NCBI GenBank assembly: GCA_036939755.1
Contig: JALLAZ010000143.1
Location: 1 to 24,957, forward strand
Direction of reading: 5' to 3'
DNA length: 24,957 nt
DNA from: Stephanodiscus triporus
Lineage: Eukaryota > Bacillariophyta > Thalassiosirophyceae > Thalassiosirales > Thalassiosiraceae
Positions 8,759 to 18,702 of this stretch are shown here, in pieces (position 1 is the stretch's first letter; every line of letters starts with the position of its first letter). Position numbers and translations under genes: made by a program. Under the pieces are notes generated by a model, which made no database searches, was not told the origin of the DNA, and saw nothing but the letters and a program-made list of their open reading frames with translations.

Positions 8759-10791
8759 CCGGTCCCCCCCCGCCCCCCGCCCTTCTGTCGTTCGGTTCGT
8801 ACCGCCTCGGCGTGCACGCGCCGGACGCGGACGTGGACTGCCTCGTCCTGGCGCCGCCGCATTGCACGAGGGACGACTTCTTCGGCGGCTGGGTCGAAAG
8901 GCTGGGGAAGATGATGGTGGACGGCGGAAGGATATCGGGATTGCATCCCGTCGCGAGGCAAGTGTGGCCCGAGGGGGAGGTATGGGCGGAAGCCTTTCGC
9001 CCCTTTTCTTTTGCCGTGCTCGTTGGTTTTTTTCGTTCGGTCGATGTCTTCTCGCCTTTTTTTTTCTTCTAACGACCGTGATATCGGATTCGCCGCATCG
9101 CCTCGCCCGCCCCATCGTTGTCCGCTCGATACCGTACCGCGCGACCTAGTGCTTACACTCCCGTCGTCAAATTCGAGATGGACGGCGTCAAGATAGATAT
9201 GATATTCGCGAGCGTGAACGATCGTAAATGGCTCGCCGAACGACGAACGAAAACGAAGACGATTACGGCGGTGGCGCGTCCGGACGTCATCGTCGAAGAC
9301 GACGACGACGACGACGACTCGACGTCGATCGACGAAGGGATTGAGGAAATGATGCGCGTGGACGACTCGGTGCTCATCGGACTGGACGAGTCGTCGGTGC
9401 GGTCCGTGAACGGCGTGCGCGTCGCGCAATTCCTGCTCGATGCGATCGCGATGACGCCGGTCGGACGACGGCGGAACGACGACGAGGAATGTGGCGACGG
9501 CGCGGGAGACGACGACGGATCTTCCCCGAGCGATCCCACGACGACGACTACGACGACTGCGATGACTGCCGCTTCCGATGGCGCTTCCGCCGCGACGATG
9601 GATGCCACGAGTCTCCGGCGACTCGACAATTTTAGGCTCACGCTGCGTCTCGTTAAGGCGTGGGCGGCGAATCACGGATTGTACGCCAACGTTTTGGGGT
9701 TTCTCGGGGGGGTGAATTGGGCCATTTTGGTCTGTTGGGTCTGCGAGGTGAGGACATCGCGAACGCGTTATATTATGTCTCCGATTGTATACATCTTACG
9801 TCTTTCTTTTTTTGTGCATTTTTGACAACAAATTAGAGGAATCCAAATGAATCGCCCTCGAGGCTGTTGCAGATATTCTTCCGAACGTTCGCGAATTGGA
9901 AGTGGCCTGACCCCGTGTCGCTGTCGAAACAGCAGAATAATCCTCCAGTAGGAGGTGAGAAAAGATTGATTTCGATGAAATGATTACCTGAGCAATACTT
10001 AACCCTTCATTTCTGATTCATTGGTAATTCTCGAACACATTTATTGTGCACAAGTTCAACTTTTCCCAACATGGGACCCAGTCAAAAATTACAGGGACTC
10101 GAAACACGTCATGCCCATCATCACACCATGTTACCCTCCCATGAATTCCTCATACAACGTTGGCGAGCCTCAACTGCGACGTATTCGTGATGAATTATTA
10201 AGAGCTAGTAAACTGTGCGATTACATTATGAATGACAAATCTTCGTCGTCGTGTTCTTGCTGGGATGCTCTGTTCAAGGGCAATGATTTCTTCAAGCAGC
10301 ATGCTAATTATCTTCAGGTTAGTTTAGTCAAAATGGATGGTTCTGCTTTTCCGTTATGTGATAGAATATCAATCCCCCTTTTTATCATATTCTCTCCCCC
10401 ACCAATCCATTAGGTCGAAATAATTGGTTCCAACGAGGATGAATTTCGTTCTTGGTTCGGTCTTTGTGAGTCGCGCATGCGTCTTCTCATCTTGGGTCTT
10501 GAATCCCCTGTCGATGGCGTCCAGGCATATCCCTACGCGAAGTTCTTCCATAGGCAAGAGAAGAAGGACGTGGAGGGTGGGAACGATGCTGAAAACATAA
10601 AGTACGTGACATCTCACTTTGTTGGCGTTCGATTCGCGCACACGGCCAAAAGAGTAGATCTGGGTCCGTTGGTAATGGACTTTTTGCAAGTCGTAAACTC
10701 GTTCGAGGGACGCTCGTCAGGGATGGATTTGACAATGCATATCGTCACGAAAAAGGATTTGCCATCATACGTATTTGCAGATAGCAACTAA
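8239..10791 (+). CDS. Canonical nuclear poly(A) polymerase
   Basis: Five exons: 8239-8963, 9150-9747, 9837-9954, 10055-10317 and 10414-10791. They give 693 aa in frame. The enzyme adds poly(A) tails to cleaved pre-mRNA within the CPSF-containing machinery. The nucleotidyltransferase signature [16 protein letters not shown] (185-200) supplies catalytic Asp198 and Asp200, and VKIDMIF supplies the third, Asp258. Later family blocks are [12 protein letters not shown], the RNA-binding-domain start [10 protein letters not shown], and [19 protein letters not shown]. The C-terminal RNA-binding domain ends without a long Ser-rich tail. The first intron's donor is inferred: only GTGGCC at 8964 keeps the frame with the acceptor at 9149, and the stronger-looking GTATGG at 8980 does not. 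Acidic and poly-Thr runs are inserted at about 108-180 and in exon 2. It ends 85 bp from the convergent sulfotransferase gene. Confidence 0.9.
8618..8670. repeat. ACG-type trinucleotide microsatellite in the poly(A) polymerase gene
   Basis: Runs of ACG with AAG and AAA interruptions encode a Thr/Lys stretch (about residues 127-143) between the N-terminal helices and the nucleotidyltransferase core. Frame is preserved, so length variation would be tolerated. Confidence 0.8.
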
Positions 10792-10876
10792 TCAGCATTC
10801 TTCAACAATCCTATTGAGGCCAACCATTAATTTACAGAGCTTACAATAATAGATGAATAATAAACCAGCATATCAA

Positions 10877-13302
10877 TCATATCCTCGATACAGAGCCATC
10901 TTCATGCCTTGACTTTGTCAATTTCAGCTGATCAAGTTGCAGCTGAAACAAATGCTCTACATACTCATAAAGCTTCAAGTCGAACCAATTCTGCGCGACC
11001 AGCAACTTCCATCCCTCGCTCCCCTCCTCCACCCTCGGCGGGGGCTTGTTTGATAACGAATTGTAAATATTCTTGTTGCAAAGATCCACATTCTCAAGCC
11101 CGAGACTCCCCGTGCTGTTGTGCCAACCGAACACGTGACTGAAAAATTCGGCCGATGTGGGGAGGTCGCTCGCCAGCCCCACGACGAATTTCCGCCGGAG
11201 GAATTCCCGCGCGATGTCCAGATGATGCACGAGCAAATTCCCCCCGTAACGTCCTGATAGGTACCTCGTTAAGTAATTATTCTCCACACGATACCCGCCG
11301 GACCGAACGTACTGAATATTTTTGGCGATGCAAAGATGAGGAGTAATGTGAGAAGTCCTGCATAATATACGTAAAATATGAAGAAATCATTCAAAAGAGC
11401 TACAATTTGTCGCCCACCTGCGGCAACGTCATCCCGGCCATCTCCGGGATGGATGCCAGGTCGGCGTAATATTTCGATATGGCCCTTTCCATCGGATGAC
11501 GAAAGACCGCGAAGATGCGCGCGCGGTTGCGATTGTTGAAAAGGTTGAGCACGCCATGGATGTCTCCCGATATGACTACATCAGCGACGCCCCTGAATTT
11601 TTGTTCCAGTGATTCGAAGATGATAAGCAGGGTGAGAATTCCCGCGAACGCATTGAGAAATCGCTCAAGAGGGGAATTCAGATTTTTTCACTCACGAGGA
11701 GGTCAGCTTAAGCTCGTTCGCCCGAAACAATCCCTCCGTGGTGGTCATGTCGACGTTGACAAACCTTTTACCGTCTCGCTCCTCCACTATCAGGAACTAA
11801 GTAATAAGATCACATCATACGGAGGGGCGTCAGGTAAGAAATCGAAGCCATCCATCTATAGAACGAGTATACATGAAAAAAAACAAACGGGGTACGAAAT
11901 AAAGAAACAAATAACCCACAGGTTGATCGCTCCCAGCTCCGTACTCGCTGGCCTCGGCAAGCCTGAGGCAATTCGACATGATCGTTCTTATGGCGTTCCC
12001 CCCGCTCCTCGGCACCGTCCAGAAGAACGGCGTCTCGATCCGGTCGGGGGCGCGGGGCGTCGTGACGTCGGCGGCGTTGTACTCCAACGTCGGACTGAAC
12101 TTGACGTCCCTCCCCTCCATGTCCGGCACGCCCTTCTCCTGCTCCCACCAATCCGGATACAGCACCTCCTCTTTCATCATCATCTCCTGCATCAGCTGGT
12201 GGGCGTCTGCCTGCTCCTTCAGGTCGGACCTCTCGACCTTGTGCTCGTACGCCATGGTCGTGACGGCGAGTCCGAACTTCCCCTCGCCGTACACGATCGC
12301 GAACGCCAGCGAGAAGCCGAAGCAAAGCACCGCGATCATCAACCGCAGCGCGGAGTCGTTCCTGCGATGGCGCTTCCTCGCCTCGAGCGTCCTGCGGGGA
12401 GCGTCGAGCCTTGCCTCCGCGTTGTCGAACTCGGACGACGCGGGGAGGTGGGAGGGGTGACGCGTCGCCGTGCGGAACATGGCGGGGGACGGCACGACGA
12501 ACCTCGGCGCGCGCGGGTCGAATCCGCCCTCGGGGGGTACGCCCGGCACGGCCTCGCCGCCGTCGGCGATGACGGCGACGAGCTCGTCGTCGACGCCTGC
12601 GAATCGCACCGTCCGTCCCCCGCCGCCGCCGCCGCCGGAGGAGGAGGAGGACTGGGCGCCGCCGTCCATCCTGAACCAGTTGCTTATGTTGCGCGCGAAC
12701 CTCACGCCGAACGTCGACTCGTCCCGCCTCAGCATCTCGATCCTCTGCTGCTGCCTCTCGACTGTCTCGTCGATGGCGCTCGTCGTCCCCCGCCCCGCCG
12801 ACGAGGAGGTCGGGGGCGCGACCTCGGCGACGGCCGCGTTGGCGACGAATTCGCGCAGGGCCATGGCGTCGTCCAGCCCTCCCTTCCGAGACGCGGCCGA
12901 GTCCTTCCCGTAGTTCAGCTCGACGTCTGGCGCGAGGGTGACGTGATCGTCGTCCTGATACGGGTCGTACGCCGGCGCCGGTATGCGAGGCATCCTCGCT
13001 ACTCCGGCGATTGCCACCCCCCCCGCTCCAAGGATCACGGGATCCTGCCTCTCGCCCTCGAGCATGCGAGAGTGGTGGCGTATCGACTGGTTGAGGGCGG
13101 CGGCGAGGGACGGTCCGTCGCCGTCGGCGTTGACCATGCGGCCGTCGGTCGCGACGGCGGGGGGTCGCTTTCGTTGCGGTTGTTGCTGCAGCAGCTGCTG
13201 CCGCTGCTGGCTTGAGGCATCGGAAGCATTGGACGAGCGGCGGCTGCTGGAGGCATTGGACAAGCGGCGGCTGCGGTAGGATGAAAATTCCGATGAGTCC
13301 AT
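10877..13302 (-). CDS. Golgi-type type II membrane sulfotransferase
   Basis: Four exons: 13302-11916, 11786-11696, 11592-11418 and 11311-10877. They give 695 aa in frame. A long hydrophilic N-terminal tail is followed by one membrane segment (LRLMIAVLCFGFSLAFAIVY, about 319-338), the layout of a type II Golgi enzyme. The lumenal part has the 5'-phosphosulfate-binding loop FFWTVPRSGGNAIR (426-439) and the 3'-phosphate motif FRHPMERAISKYY (523-535). It would transfer sulfate from PAPS to a glycan or protein; the acceptor cannot be told. The exon 1 donor GTTATT (11915) is the only one keeping frame. The start MDSSEF at 13302 is preferred. An in-frame ATG at 13395 would add 31 residues including poly-Asn from the AAC microsatellite. 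Confidence 0.85.
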
Positions 13303-13303
13303 G

Positions 13304-13340
13304 GTGTTGTTGTTGTTGTTGTTGTTGTTTGTTGTTGTTG
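13304..13340. repeat. GTT/AAC trinucleotide microsatellite
   Basis: A run of GTT repeats with one extra T lies just upstream of the preferred sulfotransferase ATG. It is 5' leader under that start and a poly-Asn tract under the upstream start at 13395. Confidence 0.85.
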
Positions 13341-13472
13341 CGATATTGGTGGTGTGTTGGAGGGTTAATTTTGGATCCGTGACTCGAGTGACCATAAGAT
13401 ATTCCTGAATGACCCCCCGTTTTGCCCCTCCTCCCCAAAAATCCTCCGCATCGAAAACTTCATTCAGCTCTC

Positions 13473-14450
13473 ATGATTCATGTGAAAAGCAAGCGCCGCC
13501 CGATCTTGTCGTTAATGTTTATGTTGATCCATGCATCGACTCATTCATCGACGTCAGCTTTCTCGCCTGCATCGACCCAGGGTCTTGTTAGGAGATCTTG
13601 GGGTCAACGGCCATTGTCGCTTGGTGGGACATCGGGACATCACAGCTCCGAATTAATCGACGGCTTCCAATATGATAGATTACTACTTCGGTGCAATGTC
13701 TTGGCATTAATTGCTTCCTCGATACTATTCCCCTCCCCGTCGCTAGCCTCCGGTATCTCTTCAACAGCATATGTTCAGCAAACCTATTCAGTAACCCATT
13801 CACTATCATATGATTGCGTTTTGTCAAGCTCAAACGTCATATCTGCAGCGGATTTGTCCGCATCGTCCCCAAGCTCTATCGCGGAGCTTGGATTGAAGCC
13901 AGCTACCGAGGATAAACCGCAAATAACTCTCAGTGGCAGATCAATGAATGTCAAAACTTTACAGCGAACAATGTCCACTAAAAGTAAACCAAGGGAACCA
14001 ATATTGCAAGGATTGGTCTATTTTCCTGAACGAGCACCCACTGATTCAGCTGCCAAAGTTCCAGCTGTGGTGCAACTTGAGAGACAACAACTAGATTATT
14101 ACAGTGACGTACTTGTCCTGACTGCAGTGTCGGCAACTGACCCAGATGGACCTGTGCTTGCTGGGGCAAAGTTCCCAGTATCATTGGTACGATTTCCGTT
14201 TTCATTTCAAATGTATGAGGAAAATTTATTGACGAGTCGACCGGGTGTTCTAGATGCTTGGGCGAGTGTAGTTGACACAGAGGATATTTTTCTTAAAGCC
14301 ACGATCTGCCCCAGTGATTCATCTGATTTTCCATGCCAGGACAACGAGCGAAAGAAATATGCTCAAGGTGTAGCCAAACTAATAAGCAATTTGCCTGGAC
14401 TACAGGAGGGGGAACACATTCGAGCACCTGCTTCCCTGGCTTTGCAATGA
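13473..14450 (+). CDS. Plastid protein with apparent thylakoid-lumen targeting, function unknown
   Basis: An intronless frame of 325 aa from the ATG at 13473. An earlier in-frame ATG at 13422 would put 17 residues ahead of a good signal peptide, and another lies at 13518. Residues 1-28 are a signal peptide (basic, then ILSLMFMLIHA), with the diatom plastid cleavage motif TSAFSP at 28-32. A Ser/Arg-rich transit stretch follows, and then a second hydrophobic signal NVLALIASSILF (75-86) ending SLASG (90-94), as in proteins exported to the thylakoid lumen. The mature part has a beta-rich block, DVLVLTAVSATDPDGPVLAG then KFPVSLVRFPFSFQMY. Its pattern loosely recalls the C-terminal periplasmic domain of CcmI/CycH cytochrome c biogenesis proteins; I hold that weakly. 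Targeting is the firm part, function is open. Its start is close to the divergent sulfotransferase gene, so they may share a promoter. Confidence 0.7.
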   Translation: MIHVKSKRRPILSLMFMLIHASTHSSTSAFSPASTQGLVRRSWGQRPLSLGGTSGHHSSELIDGFQYDRLLLRCNVLALIASSILFPSPSLASGISSTAYVQQTYSVTHSLSYDCVLSSSNVISAADLSASSPSSIAELGLKPATEDKPQITLSGRSMNVKTLQRTMSTKSKPREPILQGLVYFPERAPTDSAAKVPAVVQLERQQLDYYSDVLVLTAVSATDPDGPVLAGAKFPVSLVRFPFSFQMYEENLLTSRPGVLDAWASVVDTEDIFLKATICPSDSSDFPCQDNERKKYAQGVAKLISNLPGLQEGEHIRAPASLALQ

Positions 14451-14671
14451 GACTCAAATGATGCTTTGCTTTAATAAGCGTTATTTTTGTCACCAGAATA
14501 GTTTTGACTGACTTCCCGACCAATATCCTTATTCGTTGAGACAAATAACAGTTGTATGCACCTCTCAGATTTCAACGAGATAACACTGACTCAGATGCAA
14601 TACATATAAGTTTTGAGAGTTGAAAGGGTGTTCCAACCAGCTGCACCACTCGGGCACAGCCAATACGTGGT

Positions 14672-16248
14672 TCACACCGGAAGCCCCCCGCGTCGTGGCC
14701 CAAGGACGTTTTCGGCTTCTTTCGCCACTCCAAGGCCAAGAATATTCACGCACTTGAGATCAGCATAGCATTGATTTAGGCGATTCACTGTGTTCACTTC
14801 AGCAGCGCGCAATGCTTCCCGCGGCTGCAGTGGGAATGAAAGATCAAAATTCTGTCAGTGAAGCAATTCATACAAAATGCATAACATTATATGTATGTTT
14901 GAACTTACATCGTAGTATTTCTTGTTAGGCTTTTCAGGACCTTCAGGGTTACCGATTTGGGCTTGCAAATAGTCATGCCATTTTTCTTCGAAGTTCTTGA
15001 TACCTTCCCAGTAGCTCCATTGGGTATCAGTGTCAATGTTCATCTTGATAACACCGTAGCCAATTGCCTCTTGGATATCATTTACGTCTGATCCACTACC
15101 ACCGTGGAAAACAAATTTGACAGGTTTCTTGTCAGCGGGTGCCTTGTCACCAAGCTTTTCAGTTATGTAGGCTTGCGCTCGTGTCAAAATTTTGGGCTCA
15201 AGTTTGACATTTCCCGGGCTGTAGACGCCGTGCACATTACCAAAGGCAGCTGCAACGGTAAACATGTCAGAAATTGGGGTAAGTTCATCGTACACCTGGA
15301 AAATTTCTTCCGGCTTTGAGTAAAGATCTTCAAGGGCAACGTCTTCGTTGTTAACTCCATCTTCTTCGCCACCTGTAATGCCAAGCTCCATCTCCAAGAG
15401 CAAGCCAATCTTAGCGAAGCGTTTAAGGTAGTCCTTGCAAATCTCGATGTTCTCCTCGATTGGCTCTTCAGATAAATCAATCATGTGCGAAGAAAAGAGA
15501 GGCTCTCCGTGCTTTTCATAGTAGCGCTCGGATGCGGCAAGAAGACCATCCACCCATGGTAGGAGTTTCTTCGCGCAGTGATCGGTGTGGAGGATTACTG
15601 GAACTCCGTACTGCTCGGCCATCGTGCGGACATGGAAAGCCCCCGACACAGCGCCGGCGATCGCGGCAGCGTAGTTCTTGTTATCGAGACCTTTTCCACC
15701 GTAGAACTTCAGCCAGAGAAATGGGATTGTTAGGAGAATTTTCAGATCAGCGTTCAAACGATTACCTCAAAGAACTCACTTGCGCTCCACCAGATGAAAA
15801 CTGAATGATAATTGGGGCATCGTTTTTGCGAGCAGCCTCAAGGCATGCATTAATTCCTGACGACGACACACAATTTACTGCAGGGATAGCATATCCTGCG
15901 CACGCAACATGATCAAGAAAACGTGAGCCATGAATGACATCGAGGAGGAGAAGTGTGGTGCGGTCTTCGACACAACTTGACCTCGACGGATAACTCACCG
16001 CGTTTTTTTGCATCTTCAAGCAAATCAACCAAAGCCTGACCCGTTACAACCCCGGGATGCACGCTGGGGGGCATATTGGGGTAGCTCTCGAGGGCACATT
16101 CGTCTTCACAAGGGATGTCGAGCTCCCCGGCAATTTTATCTTTGACAGAAACACTTGCTACTCGGGCAGATCTTCCGGCGCCGGCAGTGAAGGCGTCAGC
16201 CCCACTGCCCATGACGATGGTCGCAAACACAGCGATGACAAACTTCAT
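14672..16248 (-). CDS. Plastid class II (class IIA) fructose-bisphosphate aldolase
   Basis: Four exons: 16248-15999, 15895-15780, 15706-14909 and 14824-14672. They give 438 aa in frame. The enzyme interconverts fructose-1,6-bisphosphate with DHAP and glyceraldehyde-3-phosphate in the Calvin cycle and glycolysis. The core is very like the E. coli FbaA type: HTDHC (162-166), LEMELGITGGEEDGV, FGNVHGVYSPGN (His281), FHGGSGS (His323), NIDTDTQW and PNKKYYDPR. The zinc and catalytic residues are thus intact. The N-terminus MKFVIAVFATIVMGSGADAF is a signal peptide with cleavage before Phe in ADAFTAG, followed by a basic transit stretch: the bipartite diatom plastid pre-sequence. The upstream ATG at 16311 would spoil this signal and is rejected. 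All four exons match consecutive blocks of the family. The next gene upstream on the same strand is FBPase, the following step in the pathway. Confidence 0.95.
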
Positions 16249-17243
16249 TTTAGCTTGGTAATTGATAATATCTGTCCTACCTCCGACCAGCGAGAGGAGT
16301 GGAACGCCCAAGCGAGGTGAACTTTAGATTAGATCGAGGTGGGTGGCTGGAGGCTGGTGATGTCACCTCGCCTCGCCTCGCCCGGAGTGAAGTGGAAGCC
16401 AAAAAAATTACGATACTTTTTAAGCGGGCTCTAAAAAGAGAGACACCTCCTACGTCAGTACTCCTATGTACTGTATCCTACGTACAATCGTACTATGTAG
16501 GTCCCCCAAAACTCAAAACTGGTTCGCATTCGATTCTCGTCGAGCGTCTTTGGCCCCTAACATGGCCTGTGCCACGAGCAACCCAAACAAGCGCATAGAC
16601 ATCTATGGTGATGACGCATGCGCTTGGTTTGTTTTGAGTTCCTCCGCAGCACAGAGAGTAGTTAGTGCTAGTGCCGGCACAGACATATGATTCGTTACTT
16701 TTGGGAGTGCGAACGAATACATCAAACACGGTAAGGATGACGATTAGATCGGACGGGTGGGCATTCGACAATCAACATGAGTGGGAGGAGTGTTGATGAA
16801 ATGCAGGTGGGGTGGGCGCGGAGGGGGATTATGACGAACGACGACGTCTACAACGAGGAAGCAAATGTGTCCAAAATGAGAATTCATCAAATTTTGGAAT
16901 GATACCGATGTGCCAACAGGAAGACCAAAAACACATGAATACGACGAATGACGACTGATATCGTAGAGATAATGAAGGAAATGACAAAAAAATCATTCTC
17001 TTGTTAATACAAAACTGATTGAACATCCTCGGTGGACAGACAACAACCTCTACGTTTCTATTAGCTCGACTTGATGTCACCAATTTCTATTTGCCCTTTT
17101 TACCTCCTCGGCAGGTTAAGTTAGTGACATGTGGATAGTTGGTCCAAAATGGCTCCAAGGTACTCTTCTGGCATACTTCTAGTTTGTGTCCCAGTCAATA
17201 CTACCAAGAACACCGTTTGATGTCCACAATAATAACTCACATC
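16249..17243. other. Intergenic region upstream of the aldolase gene
   Basis: About 1 kb holding the aldolase promoter and the FBPase 3' end. A CCTCG pentamer run lies near 16366-16380, and an imperfect palindrome CCTAC...GTAGG spans 16477-16501. ACGTCA (TGACGT on the other strand) occurs once at 16452-16457, about 205 bp from the aldolase ATG. Open frames here (for example 16771-16493 on the minus strand) resemble nothing known. No RNA gene was seen. Confidence 0.5.
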
Positions 17244-18266
17244 TCAAATGGAAGGAGTCTCCACGCCAGCCTTCTTGTAGCAATCGTAAATTACGCCAAC
17301 ATCTCTGGGTCCTCCCATGATAATTGGACACTTGCAATGAATGGCATCGGGAACGAGCTCAGCTACACGACCAATCTTTCCCTGGAAGTATCCGGTGGAT
17401 GCAATCCCTCCAGCTTGTTCGATAATAAGGGCCATGGGGATACCCTCGTACAGACAACGAAGCTTTCCCTTTGGACTTTTCTTGTCCGCGGGGTAGATGT
17501 AAACACCTCCGTACAGGAGCGTCCTATGGATATCAGCAACCATGGAACCCACGTAACGGGCGGTGTAGGGCTCGCCATCGACACCGGACTTGAAGACGCT
17601 GACGGCGTCTTGGATGGGCTTGTCCCAGTGGATGTAGTTGCCCTCATTGCAGGAGTAGATCCTCTTGCCCCCGTCAGCGGGGAATTTCATGTCGATCCTA
17701 GTGTGAATAAACTCGCCAATGGTTGGATCGAGGCAGAATCCCTCCACAGTCCCGCCGTTGAAGGTGAACACGAGCTCGACAGCCGAGGAGTAGCAGCAGT
17801 AACCGGCGCAGATACAGTCAGCGCCGGAACGGAGGAGGTCGTTAACCGATCCATCCTTCCTCTCGTAGACCGAGAAGATGGTCCCGACAGAAACATTGCA
17901 ATCGATGTTCGAGGACCCATCGAGGGGATCGAAGGCGACGCAGAACTTCCCGGCCTTGTCTGCGGGTACGATGATGGGATCCTCGTTTTCCTCCGAGACC
18001 AGGACGCAGCAAACGCCGCTGTGGATCAGCGCGTTGATCATCATGTCGTTGGACATGACGTCGAGCTTCTTCTGATCATCGCCGGTGGAGTTGACCTCAC
18101 CGGCGAGGCCGTAGAGCTTGGCGACTCCAGCGCGTCCGACCGCCGATGCGATTAGTTTGAAGGAGGTAGCGAGAGAATTAAGGAGGATCACAAGCTCGGG
18201 GTCCTTCGTGTTTTTCATCACATAACGGCTGAGCGTGGGGGCATCGAGGTCAAACATATCGCTCAT
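17244..18266 (-). CDS. Fructose-1,6-bisphosphatase
   Basis: A single-exon 340-aa protein, close to the 330-340 aa usual for FBPase. It hydrolyses fructose-1,6-bisphosphate to fructose-6-phosphate in gluconeogenesis or the Calvin cycle. Metal- and substrate-binding blocks are intact: GDDQKKLDVMSND (62-74), SEENE (91-95), the signature FDPLDGSSNID (112-122), and the late segments YVGSMVADIHRTLLYGGVYIYP and GKLRCLYEGIPMALIIEQAGG. The Cys-containing redox loop insertion of plant chloroplast FBPases is absent. With the ATG at 18266, in a good AACCATGAG context, there is no pre-sequence, so the default location is cytosolic. The frame is open upstream to 18497 and could encode a hydrophobic leader (see finding). 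It lies upstream of the aldolase on the same strand and is divergent from the HD-type gene. Confidence 0.95.
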   Translation of the reverse strand: MSDMFDLDAPTLSRYVMKNTKDPELVILLNSLATSFKLIASAVGRAGVAKLYGLAGEVNSTGDDQKKLDVMSNDMMINALIHSGVCCVLVSEENEDPIIVPADKAGKFCVAFDPLDGSSNIDCNVSVGTIFSVYERKDGSVNDLLRSGADCICAGYCCYSSAVELVFTFNGGTVEGFCLDPTIGEFIHTRIDMKFPADGGKRIYSCNEGNYIHWDKPIQDAVSVFKSGVDGEPYTARYVGSMVADIHRTLLYGGVYIYPADKKSPKGKLRCLYEGIPMALIIEQAGGIASTGYFQGKIGRVAELVPDAIHCKCPIIMGGPRDVGVIYDCYKKAGVETPSI

Positions 18267-18702
18267 GGTTAATTTGTTTTTAGGTCGATGAATGGTTCCG
18301 TGCTCTTGGCAACGATCTTCAAACAATGAACCTCTCCTGCTCCTGCCACGTTGGGATTGGATTCGTTTTGATTTTTGTGAGCCGACGAACGTGAAAGAAG
18401 ACAGCAGTAGTAGATACCTACGTGGCGGAAGGAATAAACATAATGAGTACCTAGTACGATACATAATATTTGTACTGTTTCCTGTCGTAGTCCACAACTC
18501 ATCATGTAAGAGTACAGAGGATACTGAATTAACGAGACTGAGGATATTTTTTGAACGATATGGTACTACCTACCTTGTTTGGCCAGAGACTCATCAATAG
18601 CGACGCTGTACACGAGAGGCTAGATTCGGGCACATAATATTCACGATATTATTATGGTAGGGAGTACTTTCCATTGAACCTGTTAAAATAGTTCCTCCGA
18701 CA
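18267..18702. other. Divergent promoter region between the FBPase and HD-type genes
   Basis: 436 bp, AT-rich toward the right, with a CATAATA (18633-18639) / TATTATG (18650-18656) inverted repeat about 45 bp before the HD-type start. The left 230 bp are also open in the FBPase frame. Confidence 0.45.

Noticed and set aside
8710..9675. 321-codon minus-strand open frame rich in Arg
   Set aside because: Antisense to poly(A) polymerase exons 1-2, whose motifs clearly mark the plus strand as coding.
11515..13215. 566-codon plus-strand open frame
   Set aside because: Antisense shadow of the sulfotransferase exons; GC-rich coding strands here give long open frames on the opposite strand, with Arg/Gly/Pro-rich nonsense composition.
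16452..16457. ACGTCA/TGACGT element upstream of the aldolase, the type bound by aureochromes and used in CO2/cAMP-responsive diatom promoters
   Set aside because: A single 6-mer about 205 bp upstream is expected by chance in a kilobase or two; no second copy or fixed spacing was seen nearby.
16493..16771. 92-codon minus-strand frame between aldolase and FBPase
   Set aside because: Has an ATG but no similarity, signal or codon bias that would support a gene.
17139..18155. 338-codon plus-strand open frame
   Set aside because: Antisense to the well-supported FBPase coding sequence.
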